From Caenorhabditis elegans (lineage: Eukaryota > Nematoda > Chromadorea > Rhabditida > Rhabditidae): a stretch of 64,000 nucleotides of DNA. Under the pieces are notes generated by a model, which was not told the DNA's origin, made no database searches, and saw nothing but the letters and a program-made list of their open reading frames with translations. Shown here in pieces: positions 40,332-64,000 of the stretch. Made by a program: the position numbers and the translations under genes. Positions within the stretch are counted from its first letter, which is position 1, and each line of letters begins with the position of its first letter. The stretch is taken from positions 6,076,001 to 6,140,000 of the forward strand of contig NC_003281.10 of NCBI RefSeq assembly GCF_000002985.6, written 5' to 3'.

Positions 40332-40341
40332 CTGAAATATG
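40332..40341 (-). promoter_or_regulatory. Probable trans-splice acceptor of nmt-1
   Basis: On the - strand the sequence atatttcag ends at 40332 and the message would start at 40331, 16 nt before the ATG. No upstream exon is needed to explain it, so SL1 addition is the simplest reading, as for many worm genes. Inferred from position only. Confidence 0.55.
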
Positions 40342-42626
40342 AAAAGGATTTGAAGAGAGTAATGAAAATAAATTAGAGAAACGTGTAGAAGAATCAAATG
40401 CGAAAATTTTGATATCAGAATTAGAGTGAGGAATTGAAATATTGATTCTAGAATTTTAACAATAAAAATTGATTTTCCAACAGAATTATAGCAATCTCAA
40501 TTGACATTTTTTGCAATATGAGTTGGCTAATAAACATAATAAAATTGTTTTAGCCTCGAAATCAAATAAAAACTCAGAAATAAAGGAAATATCACTAGTT
40601 TCAGCAAATTTTGAGGAATTTTTCCTAATCACGAAAATTCTGCAATTTGCCGTGTTAGTGTTTGCACACAAGACACCTAATTTGACGGCACTTCTCTGGC
40701 TTCTCTTGTTTCGGCATAATGTCTCGCCGTTTCTACGGCTTTTTCCGTTCGATCCCTCCAACACTATCATTTCAATACAATTATTTTCCTTATTTTTCCT
40801 TTACTTCTGCATTTCTTGAGTTATTTAAACAAAACTAGCTAAACATTAGCTACCATTTATGTCAACTGGCGTTTTCAGTTCTCTGCGCAACATTTTTCTA
40901 ACTTTATTCCACCAAAACAGGTGTTTTTTAGTTTAACTGTTCCTTTTTCCTTTGTCCCTTCCATCTTAAAAGAGTTTGTTTCAAAATGGCAGCTAGATGC
41001 CCCGGGCGGTCTGATAAGAGAGGAGTTTCTGGCCATGACGGTGCAATCAGTTGAAATTAAAAATATAAAGAAAAAATCAACCGTAAATCGATAACTTTTC
41101 TGGTCTTTCTTCGTCTGAAACTTTAAGTTTCTTATCATCTCAACAAATTCTTCATTTTATTGTTTTATTGAGGCAATAAGTTGAATGGAAGTTGGAGAAC
41201 AATGCCATCTTAAATTGATAATCAAATTCAACAACGCTGGAATTTTTTCCAAGTTTTATCAAATTTCATAGCGCTTAAATTCCTATCAAAAAATACTTGG
41301 ACCAGGTTTTTAGTGCAAACAAATGAATCATAGATGGTGATAAAGTTCTCGTTTTGGAAGGTTTTAGAAGTCAACAAATAAATATTTCCGTGCTGATATC
41401 ATTCACCCTGCGTCACCTTTTCTCTTTTAGGGAAAACTTGTTATGATTTTTTTGAAAATTCATTAAACACTTCAGAAGGATTGCTAGCAATATTGCTAAA
41501 TGAAGACAGGGCTAATATTTGTGAATCATTTTCTCTTTCTTTTTAATTTTAAACTATTTTGCGAAATATACCACAAAAAATGTTTTTAGTTTCTTTTGTG
41601 TTTATACCTTCATAACTATTCAACTAGTAGCAACACTTTAATTCCATGCTCATGAATTGACTAGATACTATAAGTTTAAAACTTCACCGATCAGCTTGAG
41701 AGATCCATCCAAAATAAGCTCTTTTCCAATTTCATTCTCTTTTCCCAAAATCCTCCAATCTCTTTGAATTAAGCGCCAAATAAAGTGGCGGATAGCCGGC
41801 GGTATTTTGTGCGGATTGCACTATGTTTTTTTATCATCCGTAGCCTGCGTCTCTTTGCTATTTCTGTGTATCTCTAGTTCTCTACACAATGTCTTGGCTC
41901 GGCGCCCTTTTGCTCGTGTTTGCATTGAAGACGCGTCCTCCCCTTCTTTGACGACACTTTTCTCCCCTACTTTCCATGAGATCAATTGAATTCTATAAAT
42001 ATTCAAGTAGATCATCCAAATATTGGTAATTGATACAATATTTAGCTTGAACGGACTGTAGTAGTCCTGAACTTCAGTTCTAATAAAGTAATCCGCAAAA
42101 GGACTCTACAAAATGATTCTACAAAAAGTTCAGTCTACGATGTGTTATTGTTTTTGCAATTTTCAGATTACTTATTCTCTAGTTCTACTCCCATAATAAA
42201 TAATGGAATAAATAGAAAAAAAGTAGTGAAAGAGAGGAGAAAAGTGTTGCCGATAATCCTCTCTCCGCCACAGGCGGCAACTTTCTGATGCAGACAGGAA
42301 CAGAAAATATTGCGATTTTTTCTATTTTAATGTTGACTGTTTTGTCACGCGATTTTTGAGTTTTTGGTTTTGTAAAAGTGTTAGACATTTTATGTTTAAA
42401 TATGATTATGTCAAAAGTAAGTCATGAGCCTTCAATTTAAAAAAATTCGAAAAATTTACAACACTTTTATCGGTTACTAACAGCGTATATGAATATAAAA
42501 AAATTACTTCTAACTTTCCTATTTTTTCAAATCGGCAACACTTGTATCCTATTTTACTCCTATTTTACTTTTTTTAATTCTAAACTCCCCATTTCGCTTC
42601 CTTTTCATGATTATCATAATTTTCAG
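40342..42626. promoter_or_regulatory. Divergent intergenic region of nmt-1 and kin-18
   Basis: 2.3 kb separate the two leaders. The sequence is AT-rich. A more GC-rich pocket at about 41770-41980 (gtggcggatagccggcgg and flanking) could be the kin-18 core promoter. I found no named transcription-factor site or RNA gene. Confidence 0.4.
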
Positions 42627-42894
42627 AGTTTCTCACATCAACCAGTTGCATCCACAATTTTCTCGATATTATCTGCAAGGAATCCTCTGGCTAATGTGCT
42701 CTCTCCGATCGACGACGGCGACGCCATCCTCGATTTTTACTCATCCATCAACAACAAAATCAAACAAGACAAGAAAAACATCAGAAAATTTCAAAAATTA
42801 ATAACAATACACATTTATTAATAATCAAAAATTCATTTTCGTTGGCGCCGCGCTTCTCGAATATACGGAGAACGGAGGAGGTGGTGGAGTTACG
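42627..42894 (+). promoter_or_regulatory. kin-18 5' leader with an upstream ORF
   Basis: A good acceptor (cataattttcag) ends at 42626, so the leader is probably the 268 nt from 42627 to the start codon at 42895. Inside it an upstream ATG at 42694 opens a 35-codon frame that ends at 42801, well before the kinase start. The leader next to the start is GC-rich (42841-42890). The uORF is visible in the sequence; any effect on translation is inference. Confidence 0.5.
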
Positions 42895-45800
42895 ATGGCG
42901 CCTGCCGTCTTACAAAAACCCGGTGTTATCAAGGATCCATCGATTGCTGCATTGTTCAGTAATAAGGATCCAGAGCAGAGATATCAAGATTTAAGAGAAA
43001 TTGGACATGGATCTTTTGGAGCTGTCTATTTTGTAAGTTTTCTGTTTAAAAAAATTAAATTCAGTTAATTTTCAAAAAATTACTGGTGCGAAATTTTGCC
43101 ATTTTTGAGTGTGCGTCTTTAAAAAGTTCTGTAATTTCAAAATTCTGTTGTTTTGAATTTTTTATCGACACTTCATAATTTTCGATAGAAAAATGTATAT
43201 TAATCGAAAAAAATTTAAAAATTAAATTGTTAGAAACCCTGTAAAAATCGATTGAGATTTTACAGCAACGAACATTTGAAATTACAGTACAGACCGGGTA
43301 CCGTATTTTACCGAATATCGAAAATTTTCCGATTACTTATTTCTTTTCTTTATTTTTGAATAAAATAAATTTGAAATTATTTTCTCATTTTTTGGTTCAG
43401 GCGGCTTCAAACTTTCATTAAATGAAATAAAATATATTGTATTAAAATTTTTTTTTTCAGGCATATGACAAAAAAAATGAGCAGACTGTTGCGATTAAAA
43501 AGATGAATTTTAGTGGAAAACAGGCTGTCGAAAAATGGAATGATATTCTTAAAGAAGTGTCTTTTCTGAATACAGTTGTTCATCCACATATTGTCGACTA
43601 CAAGGCTTGTTTTCTTAAGGACACTACATGTTGGGTGAGATTATTTAAAAACAAAAATAGTTTTTCTATAATGCTAAATATATCAAAACGTTTAAGCTAA
43701 TATTCTCGATTTCAGCTTGTGATGGAGTACTGTATTGGCTCTGCAGCCGATATAGTGGATGTCTTGCGAAAAGGAATGCGAGAAGTCGAAATCGCTGCGA
43801 TTTGCTCTCAAACTTTGGATGCTCTTCGATATCTTCACTCTCTGAAGCGAATACATCGAGATATTAAAGCTGGAAATATTCTGCTATCTGATCATGCTAT
43901 TGTTAAACTAGGTAATTATATTAATTTATTTGGTTTTTCAAAACTTCATTGAATAATTATAGCTGATTTCGGATCCGCATCCCTGGTAGATCCGGCTCAA
44001 ACTTTCATCGGAACGCCGTTTTTCATGGCCCCAGAGGTAATTCTGGCAATGGATGAGGGTCACTACACGGATCGTGCAGATATTTGGTCATTGGGTATCA
44101 CGTGTATAGAGCTGGGTGAGAAATATTTTAAATTATACTTGATAATTAATTTTATTATTTATAGCCGAACGTCGTCCACCATTGTTCAGTATGAATGCAA
44201 TGTCTGCCCTCTACCATATTGCTCAAAATGATCCTCCAACTCTTTCTCCAATTGACACTAGCGAACAACCGGAATGGTCGCTGGAATTCGTTCAATTTAT
44301 AGACAAATGTCTTCGAAAACCAGCAGAAGAGCGAATGTCAGCTGAAGAATGCTTTCGACATCCATTCATTCAACGGTCTCGCCCATCAGACACAATTCAG
44401 GAACTCATTCAGAGAACGAAAAATATGGTATTAGAGTTGGATAATTTTCAATACAAAAAGATGAGAAAACTCATGTATTTGGATGAAACAGAAGGAAAAG
44501 AAGGAAGTGAAGGAAATGGAGCATCTGATGATTTAGATTTTCATGGAAATGAAGCTAATTCAATTGGAAGAGGTAGTTTTTAAAATTCAAAGTGAAAATA
44601 TTAATATCTTGGAATAATTTTTATAATATTGCTTTAAACCCTCAGCTTTTTTTTGCAGACTCTATCCCTTAGTTGTTCGTTTTCCATCTATTCTCGTTTT
44701 CAGCAGGAGATTCTGCGTCATCTCGAAGTGCTTCTCTTACTTCTTTCCGATCAATGCAGAGTAGTGGAGGAGCTGGTCTTTTAGTGTCCACCAATACGAC
44801 GGGTGCTATGGATAATGTGCATGGTACTGTACTGTTTTTTTTGTTTTAGGAATGGCTTTATTATTTCCTGCAAAGTTCAAAAATTCCATTTATTTTAGTT
44901 TTTCTCTCGAAATTCATCGCGCAACATTGAGAATCTTTCAAAATTTTCAGGATCCTCTGGATACGGTAATGGAAGTAGTTCGACGACGAGCTCCGCACGC
45001 CGCCGTCCTCCAATTCCTTCGCAAATGCTCTCTTCTACATCAACGTCTGGTGTTGGAACTATGCCGAGTCATGGATCAGTTGGAGCATCGATTACGGCGA
45101 TCGCAGTCAATCCAACACCGTCTCCTTCAGAACCTATCCCAACATCACAACCAACATCGAAATCAGAATCATCTTCTATACTCGAAACTGCACACGATGA
45201 TCCTTTGGACACGTCGATACGTGCTCCAGTGAAAGACTTGCATATGCCGCATCGAGCAGTCAAGGAACGAATAGCCACGTTGCAAAATCACAAATTCGCG
45301 ACGCTTCGTTCCCAGAGAATAATCAATCAGGAACAAGAAGAATATACGAAAGAGAACAATATGTATGAGCAAATGAGCAAGTACAAGCATCTACGACAAG
45401 CACATCACAAAGAGCTCCAACAATTTGAAGAACGATGTGCATTAGATAGAGAGCAACTGCGTGTGAAAATGGATCGAGAACTCGAACAATTGACAACGAC
45501 ATACTCGAAAGAAAAGATGAGAGTGAGGTGTTCACAGAATAATGAACTAGACAAACGGAAAAAAGATATCGAAGATGGGGAGAAAAAGATGAAAAAGACG
45601 AAAAATAGTCAAAATCAGCAGCAGATGAAACTGTATTCAGCGCAACAATTGAAAGAATACAAGTATAACAAGGAGGCACAGAAAACAGTGAGAATTCACT
45701 TTTATTTGATTTCTGTAAAGAAATTATACGAAATTTAGACTTTATAAATTTTTAAATATGAAAGTTCTGGTCACTTTTTCAGCTGCTTCTCCACTTTTTT

Positions 45801-47526
45801 CAAAGTTTATTATTTAGTCTTGAATAATTTTTTAAAAAATGTCCTAAACCAAGAATTTTCAGCGATTACGAAGTCTGAACATGCCTCGAAGTACTTATGA
45901 GAACGCAATGAAAGAAGTGAAAGCCGATCTGAATCGAGTGAAAGATGCACGGGAAAATGATTTTGACGAGAAGCTTCGTGCAGAACTTGAAGATGAAATT
46001 GTAAGGTATCGCAGGCAACAACTCAGTAATCTTCATCAATTGGAAGAACAATTGGATGATGAAGTTAGTTTGGAGAATTTGATTTTAACCAGAAAATAAA
46101 TTTAAAAGTTTCACTAATACAAGAAAAGTCGATTTTTTGAAAATTGAAAAACGAAACATTTTCCTTTTTTTAATCGAAAATCAACAATTCCCGGTTTTCG
46201 AGTTTTCATAAAGTATCTTTAAAAAATTGACCATTTTAATATTTTTTTGAAAGAAGTTTACATATTGTTTTGTTTTTTGTTAAGTTTTTTATCAACATAA
46301 ACACGATTGGATGTTTAAAAAATTCGGAAAAATCTAAAATTCTAACATTTTTATTTTCCCCTGAAAAAAATCTATAATTTTTTCGATTAACTCCTTGACC
46401 AGAAAATCGTTTTTTCAAATTGTGAAATTCATATAACTTTAAAAAAAACTTGAGCCTTTCTTCAAGTATATAGATAAATATGAATTTCTTCCCAAAAATC
46501 GTCAACAGTTACTATTCAGTTTATATATTCAGGACGTAAACGTGCAAGAACGCCAAATGGACACGCGTCACGGATTACTGTCAAAGCAGCATGAAATGAC
46601 GCGCGATTTGGAAATACAGCATCTCAACGAGCTTCACGCGATGAAAAAACGACATTTGGAGACACAACACGAGGCGGAATCGGCAAGTCAAAATGAGTAC
46701 ACACAGAGGCAACAGGATGAATTGAGAAAAAAGCATGCGATGCAGTCAAGACAACAGCCAAGAGATTTAAAGGTATTTTTGAATTGTGGAGAAGATTTGA
46801 TTTAGTTTATTCCTGAATATTTTCAGATCCAAGAAGCACAAATTCGAAAACAATACCGACAAGTTGTGAAGACTCAGACTCGCCAATTTAAGCTCTACCT
46901 TACACAAATGGTGCAAGTAGTTCCAAAAGATGAACAAAAAGAGCTCACGTCTCGACTAAAACAGGATCAAATGCAAAAAGTCGCACTTCTTGCTTCACAA
47001 TACGAAAGTCAAATCAAAAAAATGGTTCAGGATAAGACAGTGAAGCTCGAGTCGTGGCAAGAAGATGAACAACGGGTTCTTAGTGAGAAGTTGGAGAAAG
47101 AATTGGAAGAATTGATTGCTTATCAGAAGAAGACGAGAGCCACATTAGAAGAGCAGATTAAAAAGGTGAGCGGAAATGTATACAACATTCTAACATTTGT
47201 GCTGAAAACTTTTTTTTTTGAGTTTTGAAGAAAATTGGAAAACTGAACTAGCTCCACTACTTCAACTAAATTTATATTTTCAGGAACGTACGGCACTCGA
47301 AGAACGAATTGGCACACGACGTGCAATGCTTGAACAGAAGATTATTGAAGAACGCGAACAAATGGGAGAAATGCGTCGACTAAAGAAGGAGCAAATCCGT
47401 GATCGACACAGTCAAGAACGCCATCGTCTCGAGAATCATTTCGTACGGACGGGCTCGACGAGCAGAAGTTCTGGTGGGATCGCTCCTGGTGTTGGGAATT
47501 CAAGCAGTATTCAGATGGCTATGTAG
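42895..47526 (+). CDS. kin-18: TAO-family Ste20 protein kinase KIN-18
   Basis: Ser/Thr kinase of the Thousand-and-one (TAOK1-3) family; the worm protein is reported to act in embryonic polarity and contractility. Eleven exons: 42895-43032, 43461-43634, 43716-43911, 43963-44115, 44165-44572, 44704-44823, 44951-45687, 45863-46063, 46533-46772, 46827-47165 and 47284-47526, giving 982 aa. The kinase domain is complete: G-loop GHGSFGAVY 37-45, VAIKK with Lys59, Glu78, HRDIKAGN 151-158, DFG 171-173, GTPFFMAPE 186-194, and the TAO-like [17 protein letters not shown] Ser-rich linker follows. After that, charged heptad-like sequence rich in Glu, Lys, Arg and Gln fills the C-terminal half (predicted coiled coils), as in TAO kinases. 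The tail is Ser/Gly-rich. No key residue is missing. Confidence 0.97.
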
Positions 47527-48844
47527 AATGATGTTGTCTCTTAATTCTACTACACTTCGGGTCGTCTACCAATTGTTTTCTTTTTTTGTCGTTTTATACA
47601 AAATGTATGCTTGTATGGACAATTAATTGATAGTATCTTCCAAATATCTTCCATCTAATTACGGTTCCAGTTCGTCTTTTTCTATGTTTTTTCTGCACCA
47701 CCCTCATTCTCTCACTTTCTCCATGTCTTCTCCCTTCTTTTTTAGCTCCCAAAATCCAATTCTTCTGTGATAGATGAAAACCACGGCTAAACCCAATGGG
47801 GTACGGTATCCCGATCTCCGGGATACAGTAACCCCGAAAATACGTGCAATACTTCTCAACTATACCCAATTTTTCGTTCCTCACCTTCTCTTCCTAATTT
47901 CATTCAGAAACGAAACTTTAATCGGTGCTCTCAACGTTGTTTTCTCTATTTTCTCTAATATTTATAGTCTATTTGATATCTGAACCCCATCATCATATCA
48001 TATATTCCAATATATCTCCTTCTCTTCTAATTTACTTATAAATATATTATAAAACTTTAATTATTTAGAAAATGCATTAACTTTAAATAACAAGAAAAAA
48101 AAAATTACAACTTTTCTGCAGAAAAGTTGTAATTTCTTATTTTTATATTTTAAGTTTTTTTGCAGATGATTTATGTAAAATAATAATTTTGGGTCGGTTT
48201 CCATAAATTGGAAATGAAAGAGTTGTTGAAAATGAAGGGAAGGTGAAAAAACATCTATGAGGGGCCCTAATCGTAACACACTGAATTTATGAAAGGGACA
48301 TTAACAAAAACATGAGAATTTATCAGTTTATAAAAAATATTCTAACACTAAATAAAATTGAATTATAGCTTTCGAACGGGAAGGTTTCAAGATGAAAAAT
48401 GAGCGGGGGGTTTCAGGGATTTCATATAAAAATTGTATTGAATAATAGAAAAGTAGAAATTTTTGATGGGAATGGGCGCAATTGGTGGGTAATCTTTGTT
48501 TTTTTTGTTGACTTGAGAGGAATAACATAAAATATTTAGAAAAATATAAACCAATAGAATATATAATAATTCCTACAACACACAAATCAAGGTATGAAGA
48601 ATAAAGGTAATGGTAGAGACGGAGAGAATAGGCTACAAAACAAAATTTAAAAGATTTAAAAAAAAACAAAAAAAATCCAAAAAAACTTGTATTCTGAGTT
48701 GACTTTTATAAACGACGACTTGTTCATATCTCGGCTACCCAATAGAGAACAAAACACTGAAACTTCTTATTCTTCTTCCAAAAACGGAAAATATCACACA
48801 CTGGGGGGAGCTGATGGGGGCAGATTTAACAAATAATGACGTCA
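47527..48844. other. Convergent 3' region between kin-18 and mvk-1
   Basis: 1.3 kb between two stop codons, holding both 3' UTRs. It contains pyrimidine-rich sequence to about 47760, a run of TATA/AT-rich sequence near 48000-48060 and a perfect 34-bp palindrome at 48103-48136. No canonical AATAAA is obvious for kin-18. No gene seen. Confidence 0.5.
48103..48136. repeat. Perfect 34-bp palindrome
   Basis: Positions 48103-48136 are an exact palindrome centred on CTGCAG (48117-48122) with no spacer; each arm is 17 nt. Pairing was checked base by base and breaks just outside (48102 against 48137). It lies between the two convergent genes. Confidence 0.9.
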
Positions 48845-60114
<11,270 letters not shown>

Positions 60115-60139
<25 letters not shown>

Positions 60140-60276
60140 CTGATGAACTCCACTTTACGCCGTCTTCTCCTTTTCTTCGTCGTCTTCGTCTCCACTCGAT
60201 TCGTTATCACTCACCGCCGAGTGATGAAAAGTGTCGTCTTCAGTGATGAAGGTGACGTGGTGGTGGGCCGCAGTGT
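60115..60276 (-). promoter_or_regulatory. Probable first exon and leader of long-form mvk-1
   Basis: On the - strand a strong acceptor (catcttgcag) is followed at 60276 by 137 nt of leader and then ATG at 60139, with the donor gtgagc after 60115. The leader is itself open in another frame that stops at TAA shortly before the ATG (acidic residues NESSGDEDDEEKEKTA), so it could also be the tail of an alternative product. The acceptor may be an SL1 site. Confidence 0.45.
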
Positions 60277-63200
60277 CTGCAAGATGTATAAAAAAATTAA
60301 ATTTGAATGAAACGATGAGAATGAATGAATAAATGTTCGTAGAAGACACGAAAAAATGACGATTTTGAATAAGAAAGAAATGATGATGAGTGTATGAATG
60401 GGGGTGGAAAAAACGACGGGAAACAACCTAATTATATTTGAAAAGAAATTGAAGCGAATTTGTCAAACAAAATGCAAAAAAAACCAATGAAAATGTGTCA
60501 GAAGGGAATCAAATTGGTAATAATAAAGTGACAACTGTATTCACCAACTTTAATGAAATTTTTTTGTAATTAGTTTTTTAAAAGTTATTTTCAAATATGG
60601 TATTTTTGACAATTTTTAAAATTTTCGCAGATTTCAAGCAAAAAAAAATCTTTTAGACACAATTTTTGTCTCTACTAAGTTTTGAAAATTTTACTTTCTG
60701 ATCGAACCATTAATCGGTTGGAATGTGTTCATTTTCTGAGATCTGTCTGAATCCAAAGTTTAGAAGCAACAAAATGTGATGGTGATCATCATCATCATCA
60801 CCACGAGAGAGAGTGGTTGATGATATGTGGTGGGCGGGAGGAGAGAAAAGATAAAGAGATATTGAGCATTTCTTTTTTTTTGTTGTCTGTTCAAGAATAC
60901 TAGATATATTGGGGGAAGACGTAGATCATGACAGAGACCAATAAATAAAACACCTGTCTCTAACACATACACAGCGTTTAGCGTTTTTAGCCGATTTTTC
61001 AGCTATCGAGCAAGGATTCTTGGTGAAGCAAAAAATGCATTGGAAACAATTGTTACCTACGAGGATTTATTGGTGATGGTCTGAACACGCGATTCGGAAT
61101 AGGAAACGACGATCCGAATTAGGATGGGACAAGTATAAATGACAGGGATGAAGAAAACGGTAATGCGATTTGGCGGAGCAATTGAAAAATTGGAAGCACT
61201 GAACGGAAGAGAAAAATATATGATCATTAGAATATTGGGAACAACGTGTGAAGGGCAACGATTTCCGTTGTTTAAAAATTTGCAAAGTTTCGGAAGGGTA
61301 ATCAAATTTCGCTCATATAAGTGCACGATATATGTACATCATAGTTTACAAATTTTATTTTTGCACAAATATGTTTATAAAAAGTAAAATAGGAAGAAGG
61401 GATCCACAATGGGCATTACTGCAGAGTTTTCCTTGTGCATGTAAACTTGGGCACACGACGACGAAGGGGCGACGCATACACGCGCGGCAAATTGTGCAAT
61501 CAAAACTTTGGCGGCGCCAAGTGCACATCTCTCTCTCTTTCTTTCTTTCTTTCTCTCTCCCTATCCTTCTTTTCGTTTTTCTCTCTGCATTCATCCTTCA
61601 GACGTGTATGCGAGTGTGTGGGGCTCCAGGAGCCCTTTCCGGCCGCTTCTTTCCTCAGTCGGGAGGGTCCCTGTGACGTCACACAGTTAGTGTAGAGGAC
61701 TCTGACTGGGCATAAGAGAAACAGAGAACAAATAGAATAAGAAAAAAGAATGAGGAGAAGGGCACTCCTTCTTTGCACCAAAAACTTTTTTGTCTCTGCT
61801 CTTCTACGAAAAATGGAGAAAAAGTCCTCTTTTTCGACCTTTCCTTAATCCTCATTATTTAATTTCTTGCGCCCAGTTTCATTTAAGAAGACAAAAAGAG
61901 CAATGCAAGGAAAAGAGAAGATAATGTAGAACAGGAAGTAACTTTTATAGGATATTGACAAAGATGTACAGGTTTGTGAAGGAAAACGTAAGGAAAATAC
62001 GAAAAATTATCTGAGCAAACCGCTTCTTCGGATTTTTTAAGCATCTTCGTGTTCGAAGTACTCAAGACAAGAACTTCTAGGTTTTTGTAGCTTCTCAGAC
62101 AAGAAAAGTATTCACACATCTTATCGCTTTTCAGAATTTAGTTGTGTTTAAACTACCTAAAAGAGGACGAGGATTCGTTTGTTGAGCATCAACTACTGGA
62201 CAAATCCGATTTGCATTTAGACAACAAGAAAACAACAGACGACGAAGAACTTAACGTTTTGAAAGGAGCACAGATTTGTAGTTGGGAAGAACGCCGGAAA
62301 TGTCTACACTCTGATACATGACGGAATCTATGTAATAGGTTTTACGTTGAGTTTTTCAATCCCAAGATGGTCAAATACAGAGTATAATTTTAAAAATCCA
62401 GGTAGGATTAGTGCGTGCGAAAGAGAGTGCCAACGGAAAAAAGTGTGGGGACCACGGGCAACAGAAAGTGGAAGGGGGGGGGGGGGGGTAAAGTTCGAGT
62501 TGCCAAGTGGCGAAAAGCATCGTGGTGCTCCCGTGTTGTGGAGGAGCAGAGAGACAAGAAGACAGCTTTCTCGCTCACTTGAAGAGCCAGAGCACAATAA
62601 AAGCTGTCGGTGGCACAGAAGGGGCCCTCCCCGTCTCTTCCCCTCATTTCACACCTTATCTCACCTGTCTCCGCTTCTTCCCGAGACTTCCCCCACTACT
62701 CGTCGTCGTCTTCTCATCTGTTTCGCCCCCCGTTCGTTTTGTCGTCGTCTCAAGAGTGAGGGAGGAAATGATGAAGGGGGAAAAGGAGATGAAATGAGAA
62801 ATGAGCCAAGGAAGAGAGGCGGAAAATGAGGAGTTAACGAGCCGAAGAAGACAGGCAATGAGACGATGAAGTAGTTGTGGAAGAAGTAGGAAAAGACTAT
62901 TAAATTGAGCGATGATCCCGCTGAAGTGTGCATGTGTGGCTTCTTAGGCGTTTTCTTTAACGTTAAGCTGTATCTAACCGATTTTTCTGTAGAACTAGTA
63001 GAGCATGAATGTACTCAACGAATTTTATTTCGGTCTACTTGTGATATATGTCTGACAAGATGAGGGGGCCTTGGTCAGTGTTGTCCGAACTTTTGAAACA
63101 TCTCTCGTTGATGTAATTAATTGGGCAACCACTGATTAATTTCGTTTTTAGACATCCTATGTGAATATCTAACCAACTAATTTAGAAATAGAAAAGATTC

Positions 63201-64000
63201 GGTGTTTTTTAAACAACAATATTGTGTTCTGCAAATTCGAAGCCCGCAACTTTTGAAGACTGCGCACATGTCATCGTCCGGAAAGTGTGTGAGAAGAAGT
63301 GACAAGTTAAAGCTCACTCTTCACTTTTTGGCTGCTCCGACACCAGCATCACACAGCTCTCAACTCTGCTTTTTCAGAGCTTCCAGTGCGAAAATGTCCA
63401 CGAAACAAATAAGCTGTGGGGGAGCTTAAACGGGAGGACGAGAAGGAGGAGACGGAAACAGCGGGTCTTGATTTCCTCTTTTTTCCTTCTCTTCCCTACT
63501 GGCAAACTCTGCATGAATTATTCATGTTCGGGCGCAGCGGTGTAGTGTGTACGGGCAGGGATGAAATTTCAGAAGGAGCAGAAGATGACAAAAAACTGCT
63601 GTAGGGCAATTTTTTAAACTTTCAGACAAGTCAAGGTTTTTGAAATTTTTCAACGACATCCTTACTGCTAAATATGATAGTGAAAACTATAGCCACTCAA
63701 ACGTTTTCTAGAAAAAAAAATTGAATTCTTAAAAGTCGACGGAAAAAACTTTTCGCTAAAGACATATTTCTGCAAAACTCGTTTTGAAAATAGCTTTGTT
63801 AGCTAAACAGCTCAAACAAATAATAAACTTTTGCACCTTTAAACTATTGTCAATAAATATAAAGTAATATGTCAAACAGCTGACCATCCGCAGTTTTTGA
63901 AGCACACATTTCCAGAACATCAATTTTTCCACTAAACTCATTGAAAACAGGCACACAAAAAGTTGAAAAGTAGAAAAAACTCGTGGGAGCAACAAAATAA
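60277..64000. other. Upstream, apparently non-coding region
   Basis: 3.7 kb with no gene model I can support. It holds a CT-rich stretch at 61525-61575, a GC-richer block at 61440-61690, a G15 tract at 62474-62488 followed by CT-rich and GA-rich sequence to about 62830, and another GC-richer patch at 63230-63560. These may be promoter or enhancer DNA for mvk-1 or for a gene lying to the right. Long frames near 62347-62829 follow the simple-sequence bias. Confidence 0.4.
62474..62488 (+). repeat. Mononucleotide G15 tract
   Basis: Fifteen consecutive G on + from 62474 to 62488. Such tracts can form G-quadruplexes and are the deletion-prone sites in C. elegans lacking the DOG-1/FANCJ helicase. 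Confidence 0.97.

Noticed and set aside
62347..62933. Overlapping frames on both strands around the G15 tract
   Set aside because: Caused by simple-sequence bias (Gly or Pro runs); no family features.

Overview
The window looks like nuclear DNA from Caenorhabditis elegans or a very close relative. It is AT-rich, its introns end in TTTTCAG-type acceptors, many introns are short, and it carries palindromic MITE-like repeats and dispersed repeats of the TACCGTA/TTTAAAGG type. From memory, the gene order fits C. elegans chromosome III around C05D10, T17E9 and Y42G9A. That placement is recall and was not checked against a database. I saw no prokaryotic, viral or organellar segment.

Layout. (1) 684-8430, + strand: a nuclear factor with an AT-hook and a CENP-B/Tc5-like helix-turn-helix (probably attf-4). 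(2) 8758-11704, - strand: an ABCG half-transporter of the White family (probably wht-1), convergent with the first gene across only 327 bp. (3) 12906 to about 32949, - strand: a SAM-domain scaffold-like protein whose 3' exons are compact and whose 5' exons are scattered over about 20 kb of repeat-bearing intron. (4) 32950-38781: gene-poor DNA with one orphan coding-like exon on + at 38301-38422. (5) 38782-40315, - strand: glycylpeptide N-myristoyltransferase (nmt-1). (6) 42895-47526, + strand: a TAO-family Ste20 kinase (kin-18), divergent from nmt-1. (7) 48845-60139, - strand: mevalonate kinase (mvk-1), convergent with kin-18 and unusually long (716 codons in my model). (8) 60277-64000: non-coding, probably upstream sequence of mvk-1, with a G15 tract.

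Most gene models were built by hand from splice-site phase. Each complete model (attf-4, wht-1, nmt-1, kin-18, mvk-1) sums to a whole number of codons with matched phases at every junction, which is strong internal support. The 5' end of the SAM gene and the long N-terminus of mvk-1 are less certain.

The genes are not an operon or a system. They are ordinary neighbours: lipid-pathway and lipid-modification enzymes (mvk-1, nmt-1), a signalling kinase, a membrane transporter and a DNA-binding protein. The most interesting signals are unexplained additions to conserved enzymes (disordered insertions and a possible 63-nt cassette exon in mevalonate kinase), a pogo/Tc5-like domain joined to an AT-hook, and several long inverted repeats inside transcribed introns. 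I did not find a previously undescribed biological system.
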